A DNA stretch of 64,000 bases from Rhizophagus irregularis (lineage: Eukaryota; Glomeromycota; Glomeromycetes; Glomerales; Glomeraceae): positions 6,481,001 through 6,545,000 of the forward strand of contig NC_089429.1 in assembly GCF_026210795.1 (NCBI RefSeq), read 5' to 3'. The position numbers were made by a program, and so were the translations under genes. The notes under the pieces are model-generated. The model searched no databases. It saw only the letters and a program-made list of their open reading frames with translations, and was not told the DNA's origin. Positions 23,233-34,900 of the stretch are shown one piece after another. Position 1 is the stretch's first letter. Each line of letters opens with the position of its first letter.

Positions 23233-24579
23233 TATTAATGGGGTAAATTGCTTCCACAGGAAGAGTATAATTAAGGTCTATATAATTGATTTGACTGATT
23301 TGACTTGTTATTTATTTATCAATCGTAGATGGAAATAAGGGTTCGGTATGTGGTGGGAATCTTTTTGCTACCACCATCAAAGAATGTAGCTTTCTTATTC
23401 CGCACCATTAATCAATTATATAAGTTATCACTATATTGACTTATTTTGACTATAATCTCCACTTTTTGTTTTCATAAGAATGTCTCAGCGTTATGCTAGA
23501 GACGTTATTAAGATTATAGTGAGAAGGAATGTGAATTGAGGGAATGAACAATTTATGATGAATAAGTGTATCTGAATTTTTTGAATTTTTGTTTGTTTTT
23601 GTAAAAAAAATAGTTTAATTTTTGAATTTCTTTTTGTAAAAAAAAAAGTGATTTTTTTTGCCATTTCTCCAGTAATTTAATTTTCTGACCCTTTTTATAA
23701 GAAATTAATTATTATTATTTATCGGAAGTCGGGATTTCAAATATGACATACGCGTAATTGTCGTGTATTACATCAAAATGCATTTGAAAGAAATGTTTTT
23801 CCTTTTAAATATATTATTAAACAAAATACGTCATTGCTTTATAATTAATTTAGAAACATAACAATAAAACTTATTTTCAATATGCTTTATTGTTAACAAA
23901 GAATTTCGGATCAAAATTCCGAATGCGGGTCACGGAAGGGATCACATTAGCTAATTAATATTCCAAAAATGTAAATAAAAAAGAATGTCTTTATGCAAAA
24001 AGATGCGCGATAAAGTACGACTCATTTTCTCCCCCCTTTTTTTTTTAAAAAAAAAAATTCTAAATTATAATACAATTTTAATGGGCAAAGTTATGTAAGT
24101 ATGTGATATTTACTTAAAAATTTCCAACAGTCCAACTGCAATAATTGCAAAATAACCAAATAGATTTCGGCATAATAAGAAATAAAATAATTAATTAAGA
24201 ATTATTAATAGATTATAAAGTGAATAATTGAATAATCCAATTTAACATAATTTTTTTATAAATATTTTTATTGATATATAGAGGTTATTATGATCTGCGT
24301 GGCGACCGTGGTTGATTACTGCGCCGTAAATCTTTCATAACTCTATACCCGATCTACGAAAAATTTATATAGTGATAAAGTAGAAGAAAGGTTCAAAATT
24401 GCGTGATACAATTTTTATTTTTTCAAAAAAAAGCCTTTTTTTTTTAAAGAAAAAAAAAGAAATAATTTACCTAATTTGTTCACATTGACTCTTTTCTTTG
24501 ATAAGATGCCTTTTTTAGGTTCTTTATTTATTTTACTTTTACTTTTTTTTTTTGAAAAAAAAAATAAAATAATATTTGT
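23233..24579. other. Gene-free AT-rich DNA
   Basis: No gene found. A T10A11 palindromic tract lies at 24037-24057 and another T/A block near 24430-24460. A frame at 24415-24669 is Lys/Phe homopolymer-derived and is not called. Confidence 0.5.
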
Positions 24580-25245
24580 CAAACAAAAGATAACAGAATG
24601 ACCAATTCTAAAACGCCAACATACATCGGAGTTCTTAAAAAATGAAATAATTACTAAATAAAATATCATTTGAAACCTATTAGAATCAAGTAAAAATTGA
24701 CTAACCTATTAAAAATTTTGATAAAAGTATTTTTTTTTTGTTGTACTTAATAAGTAATAAATTCATTGTAAAAATTTTTTTAAAATTATGCAACAATTTA
24801 TTTGTTTATTTTTATGTTTCACATATGTTTGTACCAATTATTCTATAATCAGATTAAAATAAACAACATATTTTTATAATGAATATTTTTTTTTTAAAAT
24901 CACTTTTAATCGTTCCTTTTACAGAAATTCATGTCTTAAAAAGTCTCATGAAAATACGCCGCCGATGATCATATTGTTATACAGCATTTTTTTTGCGTAA
25001 TTCATTTATATGCCTAAAACAAACATATGGAAGCTCTTTTCCATCGGTCGTTAAAACGCGAAAAAGGAAATCGTCACGTGACATCCGGCCAAAATTATGT
25101 TATGTGTTCAGCCAAGAATCTGCAAATTTTTTAAAGCATTATAGTACAATTATAACAAATTTTATGCAGTGAATAAAATGATTATTTAATATTCCAAGGC
25201 AATTTACGTGTACACAAATTTGGTTATAAAATTTTGTTTAAAACA
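24580..25245 (+). repeat. Three-copy dispersed repeat, copy B
   Basis: Collinear with copy C over at least 500 bp. Shared blocks are CAATTCTAAAACGCCAA...CATCGGAGTTCTTAAAAA, ATATGTTTGTACCAA, GATGATCATATT and GAATAAAATGATT. Similarity is imperfect with many indels. Confidence 0.7.
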
Positions 25246-25559
25246 TTTTCAAATGCATCATACAATAGTAATAACTGAACTATTAAACATTGATATGATA
25301 TAGTTTATTACCAATAGCATTTATGGAATCACACATACAAAGAATTTTAAACGTTTTTTTAATTTGTTGTTTTTATATTACTTTTTATATATTATAAATA
25401 TGTCCATTAATTTCATTAAAAATTTTTATTTTATTTATTTGATCTTCAGAATTTTGCGTTTTTCCAATGAAGAAAATGAACGCGATTTTAAATATTGGCA
25501 GCAAAATGTTTGATATTTGACTTTCTTCTACTATTTAGATTTCCGAATTAGAGTTTCAA
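25246..25559. other. Gene-free AT-rich DNA
   Basis: I see nothing recognisable in this stretch. Confidence 0.5.
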
Positions 25560-25925
25560 ACCAGGGTTATTTTAACCTGTAATATATCCGGTTTCCTCGA
25601 AAATTGCAGATTGCATTTTTTTTTACAATTTTTAGTAAAAATCTGCGCAATATTGCACAGTTCATATTTTTTATTTTTTCGAAGATTTTTTTTTATAAAA
25701 TCTTAGATAATCTCCAAAATTGCAGATTTTAAAAATATTTCACACAAAAATCTTTAAAGATCTTCATGAAACGAAGGAACTGATCCTTCAGTTTTCAGAT
25801 TTTCAGATTTATTTATATATCCGATTCCTTCGTTGTATCCAGATTTGTTTCTTCATTTTATTCGAATTTAATTCAAATCGGGGAAACCAGATTTAAATCT
25901 AAAGATCGAATACCGGTTCCAGCAT
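25560..25925. repeat. Degenerate MITE-like GC island
   Basis: Repeated phrases such as TCCGGTTTCC, GGGGAAACCAGATTTAAATC, CAGATTTTCAGATTT and ACCGGTTCCAGCAT recur in both orientations, like the subterminal repeats of hAT-type MITEs. I could not define inverted termini or a target duplication. Confidence 0.3.
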
Positions 25926-26189
25926 CTATTCTGCATATAAACTCATGACAATGTCCATCGGCGGTTGTAAAATAACCATGTGACAAAACTATTTAAAGTA
26001 GATTAATTGAAAGTTTAAAATTGAATGTAATATAACATTGTTCACTCTATCAAATATATGCAATTAAAGCGTGTTTACAATGTTGTATATAATAAATTAT
26101 TGCGCATTGACCGTATATTTACAATAGTAAATCATTTTAACTGTAAATTAAAAAGCGAAGAATATTTTACTAAATTTGTTCATATTATT

Positions 26190-26785
26190 AAAAAACAAAA
26201 TGACATGACCAGATGATCAATTCTAAAACGCCAAGCACACATCGGAGTTCTTAAAAATATAACATTCTTTTATGGTAGTTAATAATTAAACATGATCAAG
26301 TAAAATTGATCAACCTATTAGGGAAGTTTATTTACTAAAGCCATGCAAAACGTTTATTCGTTTATTTGATATGTTTCATATATATGTTTGTACCAACTAT
26401 GTTTAACAGTTAATAAGCGCATAATGAAAAATTTTTAAATCATTGTTGGTTAATCCTTTTTTAGAATTTCATAATTAAAAAAAATTTCCGAAATACGCCC
26501 TTGATGATCATATTTGTTATGCTGTACTTTTCTGCGCACTTCATTGTTTGATTGTTTCACGTGTTATTATTACGAATTTTGTTATTTTGAAAAAAACTGT
26601 TCTTGTTAAAATTTTATTAAATTTTAACTGCTGCACGGAACCAATTAAAATTTAGTTTTAAAAATCCCATAAAACGGTAGTACAATTTAATAACAATATG
26701 TTTGAACCAATCATACAGAGAATAAAATGATTCTTTATAAAGGAGTTTAACGTCCGCAAAATAAGATATATAAAATTTTGTTTGG
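26190..26785 (+). repeat. Three-copy dispersed repeat, copy C
   Basis: Matches copy B in the same order and orientation (see 24580-25245). It ends about 340 bp upstream of the HMG-box gene. Confidence 0.7.
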
Positions 26786-27121
26786 GTAACTTCCGAATAT
26801 ACTATATATATATAGATTAATCGGTTAACAGCTAATTAAATGAATATATTATTAAGAACAAAGTAATTTAATTAATTAATTTAATTAATTTACGCATAAC
26901 CATTTTTGGGTATAAAGCAGTATTAGTCGTAAATCTCAGAACACTGTAGACTGGGTCATTTATTGTAAATATCTTTGATGTTATGATAAATCTCATTGAC
27001 TGTTTTATCGAAAAATAGATATATAAGCGCCTAAATTTATTTCATTTTTTTTTCAAAAAAAAAAAATAAATAAATAAAATTTCATAAAATTATCCCCAAA
27101 AAACTTTTCAAACTCGTTAAA

Positions 27122-27592
27122 ATGGCAGAAATCAAATTTTCGACCGATTTCTTGGCAACATCTCTAATTGAGAAATTAAATAGGAAAAATATTTTTCCTC
27201 CATTATTCAATGATCCTGAATCATTCGTTCCGACTGGAAGATCAAGAAAGCCTTCTAATTCATTTTTAATATGCAGACGAAATGTTTGCAAAGAGGCGAA
27301 AGGAAAAGGAACTTATAATATGCGTGTAATAAGCAAAGCAGCTGCTTTATTATGGAACAATGCAACTTTTGAAGAAAAAAAAGTTTATAAAACGATAGCC
27401 AAACGCGTTAATGAAATTCATGAGATAAGAAAATTAACTTTTAATTTTAAAGTTAAATTAACAGCCCAACCTCCGAGAGCACCATCTATTTCTCATCAAC
27501 TTCATTTACCTCCTATATCCTCTATTCTATCCTCTATGTTCGAAACACTTCCAAATTCCGATCAGTCAAATACTGGCACGCAATTTATGTAG
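27122..27592 (+). CDS. MATA-HMG type HMG-box protein
   Basis: An intact 156-residue protein with a single HMG box at about residues 42-104. The box opens RKPSNSFLICRRNV, the classic RPxNxFxxFR-like first helix with Pro and Asn conserved, and continues VISKAAALLWNNATFEEKKVY, where the SK/W/E-E-K-K-Y positions match helices 2 and 3. HMG boxes of this MATA type bind the DNA minor groove; in fungi they include the mating-type regulators, and arbuscular mycorrhizal fungi carry large expansions. The short N-terminus (FPPLFNDPESFVPTGRSRK) is typical of that expanded set. The Pro/Ser-rich C-terminus looks disordered. It has no intron. Start is the first Met of the frame. Its role in mating is unproven. 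The antisense frame at 27082-27291 is a shadow. Confidence 0.85.
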   Translation: MAEIKFSTDFLATSLIEKLNRKNIFPPLFNDPESFVPTGRSRKPSNSFLICRRNVCKEAKGKGTYNMRVISKAAALLWNNATFEEKKVYKTIAKRVNEIHEIRKLTFNFKVKLTAQPPRAPSISHQLHLPPISSILSSMFETLPNSDQSNTGTQFM

Positions 27593-28574
27593 TTTTATAA
27601 TAGTTTTCTTTAAAATTTTATTCGTTTATCAAATTTATTTTTTACTTGTTGTTTACAATAATTATTATTTCTTTTTATAAATGTACCGAATAAATTTTTA
27701 TATTTTTTTTTAGCTCATTGGGAACATATGCTGGCCGAGTGGAGGGAATGTTTTATGTTTACGTAAATCTAAATTCCATAATAAAGCATCGATCCCTATT
27801 CAAATTTAAAAAATTTATTATAGTATCATACGAGGGTGGCAATATGATGCCATTATTATCGTAAGACCTAATCATAACAGAAAAACTTATCTAACAACGA
27901 TAATTTATCCGATGCTATAAGTTTTAATCGATAACATATTGTACGGTGGTATTTTAATACATTGGTTACCGTCACTTCGTGACGGTAACCAATATATATA
28001 CAACCCCTTACAATATCCATAAATTCTTATACCTAAAAATTTTTGGTGATACATTCATTCATTGCTTTGTTGTAAAATATACTATGATCTTTCTAATTAC
28101 GATTTGAGAAAATTCAAAATATTTCATTCGAATTTTTAGGATTTATCTCCTTTCTTTTTTTTTAAAAAAAACAATAATACGAACAGATACTTAAACTATT
28201 ATATGGATCTTTCTCAAAATTACAAGATCGGTCAGAGTTATAAAAAAACATTAATGCATAATTGTCTAACTGGATAAATGACTTAATACTTCCATTTTTT
28301 AAAAAATTTTTTCTTAATCAATCGTGAAGATAATAAAAACCAGCTAATGATCATTTATTAAATCACATGGTTTCACATAATTATATAATATTATCTCAAT
28401 AGCAGGTAATTTTTATTTTATTATTTTTTTTCGTTATAAAGTAGAATTGCTTCGCGCTCCCAAATATTTTAAAAGTATTATGTATTAGTATAGTAAATAC
28501 TATACATTAGAAAATTAATTACACTGGCGCCTAGTACTTAACCACTAAGAATATTCGAAAATTTTTATAAAACA
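27593..28574. other. HMG gene downstream region with perfect hairpin
   Basis: No gene. At 27962-27994 a 15-bp perfect stem, ATTGGTTACCGTCAC, pairs with its complement across a 3-base TTC loop, unusually GC-rich for this DNA. T9A8 lies at 28155-28171. Confidence 0.6.
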
Positions 28575-28735
28575 GAAACGTAGTGAAGTAGGCGGTGTAA
28601 TTGGTGGTGAAATAGGGTGTCGGTGGTGGTGGTGTGAAGTAGATGGTGTAATTGGTGGTGAAATAGGATGTCGGTAGTGGTGGTGGTGGTGAAATAGGAT
28701 GTCGGTGGTGGTGATGGTGGTGGTGGTGGTGTATT
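28575..28735. repeat. GGT/GGTGTA microsatellite
   Basis: Runs of GGTGGT interspersed with repeated phrases GAAGTAG[G/A][C/T]GGTGTAATTGGTGG and GTGAAATAGGATGTCGGTGG. It is a slipped, two-level repeat on one strand. Confidence 0.85.
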
Positions 28736-28839
28736 ATTTATTTATTTATATTTTTTTATTCAATAAATAAAACAACATACAATATCTATAGTGTAAAATG
28801 ATAGATGGATAATAAGATTATATACAGTATGTCATCACC

Positions 28840-29440
28840 TTTGAATCTCGTTAAAAGCAATTAAGTATTGGATAATATCTGTATCTGCATGTTTAATCAA
28901 TGATTCTTCAAAAGATGTCTCAAATGATTCATTTTAAATAGAATATTTTTAATTGAGTAATTGTCAATTAATTTAATGATTCCATAATTAGTGATGGTAC
29001 AACCAAAATTAACAGTAAATTTTAAATTTGGATCGGTAGAGACACAACAATGAAAAAATTCAAGTAAGAAAGTAGCATTCATCTTATGGAATATGATGTT
29101 GGGATAGAAAGATGAATAAACTTTGAACTTCTATTAATGAATAACTTTTAATGCCTCATTTTTTATAATAGGGCTGGAATTTTCAACTTATTAAATTTTT
29201 TATAAGCGATAAATCCAAATATCTGTTGATGTGTTTTTGTAATAAGATTAAGATTAATTCTAAATATCTAAAGTATTACATTGAATAATATAATCTTGAA
29301 TTATTTGTTAAATATTGAACAGAAGATTTCTTTATAAATTGGTACCACTGTTTCACACCAAGTTCTACTATTGACACAGAAAACATGAATAGAGGGATTT
29401 TTCTAACCCCTTAAATATTAGGAAGAGTACTTCTTCAATG
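28840..29440 (-). pseudogene. Decayed F-box/LRR gene
   Basis: On the minus strand near 29385-29330 the sequence reads VNSRTWCETVVPI, the second half of a Rhizophagus-type F-box. Downstream, the frame 29082-28897 reads TITNYGIIKLIDNYSIKNI, and a shifted frame from about 28943 reads ESFETSFEESLIKHADTDI, as in the LRR part of these proteins. The order and spacing fit one gene, but stops and frameshifts separate the parts and the 5' half of the LRR region is missing. I read this as a dead copy of the expanded F-box family, different in subtype from the 5749 and 13913 genes. Confidence 0.5.
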
Positions 29441-29841
29441 AGACATGACATTCAAGAAAAAAAGAAAAGACGGAGACGAAAAAAAAATTTGGAATTTGCC
29501 TTTACTTGTTTATTATAATAATGACAAAGAGTATTATTTGTACGCCAATATTAGTCTGAAGTGCAACGAAGAACTTAATAATCTAATATACGAATGTTCG
29601 GATATCCGTTCCTAATTGCATATTTTTTTTCTTGCGGTCCACTACTTCTTCGATTGGCATGTGGCTAAACATGTGATTATAGATATAAATTAAAACTATA
29701 AAATTAGTTCATTTGACTCTGAAACATGGTATTGCTTAGAACATGATCTACACAAAAAAAAATTCCCTTATAAAACTTACCTCGGGACGCGAGATTTTAC
29801 GTCGACCAACTCCGACGCACAGAACTCCGACGCACGGTCAA
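29441..29841. other. Gene-free stretch
   Basis: Nothing recognised. The phrase AACTCCGACGCAC occurs twice in tandem at about 29809-29835, just before the repeated coding fragment. Confidence 0.4.
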
Positions 29842-30178
29842 TCGTAATAAAAAAGGCAAAGGCATTAAAGAAATTCACAACAGATCTGAAAACCTCCCGG
29901 TGAATTATCGCCGATTATACTACAAAGAATACTCTTCGCTAAGTTTCGACGTGGTACGCTCCAAACAACAAGTAGAACGATGGAACTGCCTTACGCACTT
30001 GGTCCTCAAACAACACACCGTCTTAAACCCTTATGACAAATTGAATCCGACTATCATCAAATGTATCCAACAAGTTCCGGAAAAAGATAGTCCGAAGTTC
30101 AAAGAACAAAGAACACACCGCTTGGTATCGACACATAACCGACGTATGGATGGATATAAATCCTATAACACCACTTGA
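29842..30178 (+). pseudogene. Mobile-element-like ORF fragment, copy 1
   Basis: An open frame with normal-looking codon use and low AT bias reads LPVNYRRLYYKEYSSLSF, then VERWNCLTHLVLKQHTVLN and PTIIKCIQQVPEK, and is basic at its end. The same LTHLVLKQHTVLN...QVPEK segment occurs at 30987-31093. I believe it belongs to a repeated Rhizophagus protein associated with LINE-like elements, but cannot assign a domain. Copy 2 contains about 250 bp (31093-31346) lacking here, so this copy carries a deletion after PEK. Confidence 0.4.
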
Positions 30179-30723
30179 CGTCACTTATAAAATCTCGACA
30201 CAAAACTGAACAACTCCTATCACCACCAAACCTTTTCCTTCGCCGTACACCGCCTCCTGACGATAAATAGATCTCCACGTTATTTGATGATCATACAATT
30301 ACTTCTCGCGCGGAAACTATTACGTCCCCGCCTACACCTCATCATGATTAAATTATTTTTTTAGAAAAACTAACACCGGCGCGCCGGGATTTTTCCTTTA
30401 TGTAGAATTGGCATCAAGGATAAGGGAAAGTAAGGGACGAAAGGAAGTGAAAGGAAGGGAAAAGGGGAAGGAAGGGAAAGGAGAACGAAGGAAGGGCTAT
30501 ATGTTTTGTATATCCCTCAGTTCTACGTCCATTTAATAAAAATAAAAATAAAAATTTGGCTATGAAATACGTTTTTAACTTGTCAGCCTTCTTTGCTACC
30601 ACGTCACTTAATAATGAGTATCATTGAGAATCAATCTCATCCCGTGATCCAACTGATCCATGTAGTTTTTTGTGTGTGTCTAATGAAGTCGAGCTTCATC
30701 GTTCGCAATATAAGTAAATCATA
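29990..30723 (+). repeat. Segmental direct duplication, copy 1
   Basis: Collinear with 30990-31884 at high identity through the coding fragment and 500 bp beyond (TCGCGCGGAAACTATTACGT, TTCTACGTCCAT, CATACGTTTTTAACTTG-like blocks). It differs by a purine-rich insertion at about 30417-30503 and lacks the 250 bp described for copy 2. Confidence 0.85.
30417..30503. repeat. GGGAAAGGAA purine-strand microsatellite
   Basis: An AAGGGAAAGGAAGG-type simple repeat present in copy 1 of the duplication and absent at the corresponding point of copy 2 (about 31660), so it expanded after the duplication. It creates an artificial antisense frame. Confidence 0.85.
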
Positions 30724-30989
30724 TGCGTAGTTTAACGGCAAACTCGCACTCGCCAAACTGTCACTGCTGTCTTTAGTTGCGTTATACTTAGTATCAAGGA
30801 ACTGTTTTTAGTTGCCATGTTGAAAACTGTCGACCATTTTTTCCCCTTTACTTCGATTTTTTTGACGAATCTCACGTTTTCACTCCTTTGGACCACCACT
30901 ATCTGATGAATTAAGAAATTTTTTTATTACTCAATAAACCTTACTAGCAAAGACTTTTTTTTTTGGCAATGGTAGCCACAGCAAGTGAT

Positions 30990-31884
30990 ACACTCCAAAC
31001 AACGCACTTGGTCCTCAAACAACACACCGTCTTAAACCCTTACGACAAATTGAATCCGACTATCATCAAATGTGTCCAACAAGTTCCGGAAAAATACATA
31101 CTAGGATATTTCATCAACCATGTTTTCGGCTTGGCAGCCATCGTGATGGATTTAAAAGAATGAAGAATTGGTTACGCCGACTTGAAAAGAAAAACAAGAA
31201 AAACCCTTCACCTCCTTTACCTCCAGGTACTAGGGGTGGCCTCTGGTATTATCGTGATTTTCACAATATTGAACATTGACCTTTTTAACCCGGATATTAG
31301 TAGCTGCTACGATTGACGGTTGTAGCAATATCAGCAATATCAGATATTCCGAAGTTCAAAGAACAAAGAACACACCGCTTGGTATCGATACATAACCGAC
31401 GTACGGATGGATATAAATCCTATAACACCACTTGACGTCACTTATAAATTCTCGACACAAAACTGACAACTTTTATCACCCCCAGATCTTTTCCTTCGCC
31501 GTACACCGCCTCCCGACGACTCCACGTTATCTGAAGATCATACAATTACTTCTCGCGCGGAAACTATTACGTCCCTGCCTACACCTCTTCATGATTAATT
31601 TTTTTTTTAGAAAAACTAACACTGGTGCGCCGGGGTTTTCCTTTATGTAGAATTAGCATCTATATGTTTTGTATATCCCTCAATTCTACGTCCATATAAT
31701 AAAAATAAAAATAAAAATTTGGATTTGAAATACGTTTTTAACTTGTAAGCCTTCTTTGCTACCACGTCACTTAATAATGAGTATTATTGAGAATCAATCT
31801 CAACCGTGATCCAACTGATCCATGCAATCTTTTGTGTATGTTTAATAACGAGCTTCTTCGTTCGCAATATAAGCAAATCAAAAT
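30990..31884 (+). repeat. Segmental direct duplication, copy 2
   Basis: The second copy of 29990-30723. Its coding portion (30963-31163) extends further, reading YFINHVFGLAAIVMDLKE, then frame continuation with RRLEKKNKKNPSPPLPPG. Both copies are interrupted relative to any full gene. Confidence 0.85.
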
Positions 31885-33171
31885 TGGGAATTAGAACCCT
31901 AGCCTTCTAGTTCTTTTTTTTTTAACAAAAAAATTTTTTCCAAACTTTAATTAACCAAAAAAACTTTGTAATTTGTAAGTACTAATGCTGTATTAACCAC
32001 AAAGCCGATTCAGTTAGGTGGAAAAGTATCTAAACAACAAGCATGAAATTGATTTGAATCTTTCATAGTTATTTCAGCAAATTTGTTGATATCCAAAAAC
32101 AAACTTTCAAAATAATGATTTTTCATTATCTATTAATATTAGAATATCGTTATTAACTAATATGATGAATTATATTAACGTAATAAAATTACTAATGAAT
32201 AAATCATAAGATAATAAATCGAACTATATGATTGAAAATACTTACGCATATATAATCCTTCGTTTTAAAGGATATTTTTTCTAATTTTGTACATTCTAAA
32301 TTTACTAAATGAGATATAGAATATACAAATTCTTTATGTTTAATAAAAAACACTCTATCATAGAGTTTAACTTAAATTAGGAAAAATTCTGTTAATTTTA
32401 CTCAAATTTCAGTTGGAAACCGTTTTTGCCATTGCTAATGGTTTTTTAATGGGTAAAAGAAAAATGCTACAAAAAAGACGAGGTATAAATCTAGTTAACG
32501 CTAAAGTAGAATTCGGCCATATCAGTGTTACGTTACATCTCATATGCTTTTAATAATAATTTAAAAAATTTTAACTTCTTTTAGAACTGAACTTCCTTTA
32601 ATTTTTCCACTTTTGTTAATTTGGAATTTTGTGACAGAAAAATTATGCTTGAACTTTTGTATGTAGATTCTCTCTTTGTTAACTAATTTTTCTTCAAATA
32701 TGTTGCGAAGGAAATTACTTGAATAAGACTTGTAATACGACCAATAGCTAAATACAGTGTCCTATAATTTAACCTCAAGAAAAATGAAAATTATAATTCC
32801 ATCCAACTGAAAATTTCCACAATATTTATTAGAAACATGAAAGCAAAAAAACACAGTCAAATCTATACTATGTGACAGACACTTTATAAAATAAACGTGA
32901 AAGAATTGGCTGTAGGGTTTAAATATCGGGGTTTTATGATGGGTTGATTCTTTTCATGAACCTCCATGACAAAATTTTTTTACCTGATTTTAAAAGAATT
33001 TATCATCAAATTCTACACATCTTCAAAATTATTAATTTACTATAGTATATAAATGACCCTCACAATGAAAATATCCTTTTATTAAAAAAGAAAGATATGG
33101 TCACCATGATCAAATTGATCAACCCTTCATAATCGTTCATACTATTTATCCTTCTCTTCATCACAACTATG
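31885..33171. other. Gene-free AT-rich DNA
   Basis: No gene recognised on either strand. Confidence 0.45.
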
Positions 33172-33470
33172 GTTCAACTTGTCGCAGACGTTCTCTTTTT
33201 AATTTTTACCGAATTGCACGTCTTTACATTAATGTGCTAGAATATTCATTACAACAATTACAAAGATATATGACTACTGCTAACGAGATACTTCCAAACA
33301 AGCAGAAGGTATTTGTATATACTTTCTTCCAATACTGACGATAAGTGAAATATTATATTTGAGTATGGCTTCTTTTCCGGATCTTCAATACCTTGAATCT
33401 ACGGGTGCTCAATAATTGAAAAATCTGGTGGATACGCAGATCAAGGTGAAATGAAAAATTATTTAAAATG
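33172..33470 (+). pseudogene. Decayed F-box gene, internally deleted
   Basis: It starts MVQLVADVLFLIFTELHVF, closely like the first residues of the two intact F-box genes (MAQLVDDVLLLIFNEL), then stops after 22 codons. About 200 bp later it resumes with MASFPDLQYLES, matching ASFPHLKYLETAYL in the 13913 gene, then IIEKSGGYA in another frame, matching IIENSGGHI. The F-box tail and most LRRs (roughly 250 residues) are deleted. It is a third member of the same subfamily as the inverted pair. Confidence 0.7.
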
Positions 33471-34900
33471 ACGTATGTCTTAACATTATCCAAAGATAAT
33501 AAGGTTAACTACGGATGTTAAATGAACCAAGCTATGATAGAGAAAAAAATCAAAAGAATTAACTGGTAATTTCGAGAATCAATCAGGTAAACATATTATT
33601 TAAGAAGTTGATCGTATTATTTTATTTTTTACTTTTTTTAATATAGAACAGTGTATTATTAATTTTATATCCACCTCTTCACTTATTAATCGTCATCCCT
33701 TTGAAATAATCCCTATGAATGCAATACTAGTTACAAATGCTAACTCCAATGCTGCTATAAAAGGCCAAAGCTACTATCGATTATGAGACGGACGAATTGA
33801 TCTTAAAATGGGAAAAGTGAAGTCTTGCGAGTAACCACTGAATGTCAGGAGATGTCCCATTATCAGATTGAATATTTACAATGAACTTACGTGATAAGAA
33901 ACTTGCAACCGGAGTCACCCTCAGCTCTTGGTGCGTTTTAGCTTTTTTTAAGCCCTGACGTTTTACCCGATCATGATGTTGCTGCGTTCGTGAGAGAACT
34001 AGTAAAACGTAGTGTCAGATCATACAGGGATGGTAAGTTAATAAGATAATCCATTTTTTAATGCAAGATGATCCTGCAACCTTTATGTTCATTCATCTTA
34101 GTCAACAGATCCCGTACCTATATTATTAGAAATATCTATCACTTATGGAACATTTTCATCAACCTATATTCTTTTGGGATAAGTCAAGCATTTGTGAATT
34201 CAGCAATAATATGTGAATTTGCGAAATTGAGGTTAAGATTAATGAAAATGTCTAAGTTTAGTCATGTGCAGAATAACATTTAAAAGCAATGTTATTGAAA
34301 GGGAAGATTTATTTAAGTATAGCTAGTTTTCCTATATGGTAGAAACTTTTTTGATACAAAAATATATCGATAGTTTTCAATTTATTTCTTTCTTAATTTA
34401 ATGATGAATGAAAGCATTGTAAAAATACACTGTATTAAATTATTTTGTGTTTATGGAAAAAAAATTTTTTGTTCAATTAAATAAATTATTCAACGTCGGT
34501 AAACGATAATCAAAAAATCAACGCGCCCATCAACGCGCAGTAAATACTTTTCCATAAATCAACTTTTCCATAAATCAACTAATGTAAAAATTAAAAAAAA
34601 AGAATAGTCTTAAAGTGATTTGTTACTTTTTTTTTTTTGTCATCCTTGCAGTCGCACGAATCACGAGTTATCGCATATTATTTAAATTTAATTTCAACTA
34701 TCTGAAAATGATTTCACAAAGACATACTATTTCTGGAATTTCATTTATAATTATTATAAATAAATAATTAATCATCAAAAGTTTTTTGTTTATAAATTTA
34801 AACAAAGAATTCAACAAAAGAAAATGGATTTATAAAAAATGGATAAAGTGATGATAAAGTGATGATAATTACACATTGAAGATTCGTCGAATGTATTATT
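33471..34900. other. Intergenic DNA with one exon-like segment
   Basis: At about 33948-34032 an open stretch reads SPDVLPDHDVAAFVRELVKR then SVRSYRD and meets a GTAAGT donor, so it may be an exon of a decayed gene; I cannot name the family. TTTTCCATAAATCAAC occurs twice in tandem near 34549-34580. The frame at 34068-34283 is unremarkable. Confidence 0.25.

Noticed and set aside
24415-24669. 84-codon Lys/Phe-rich minus-strand frame
   Set aside because: It is composed mainly of homopolymer A/T tracts.
27730-27745. tRNA A-box-like TGGCCGAGTGG
   Set aside because: No B-box (GGTTCGA) follows within 100 bp and no cloverleaf can be drawn.
30414-30602. 62-codon minus-strand frame rich in Ser/Phe/Pro
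   Set aside because: It is produced by the GGGAAA microsatellite, absent from the other duplicate.
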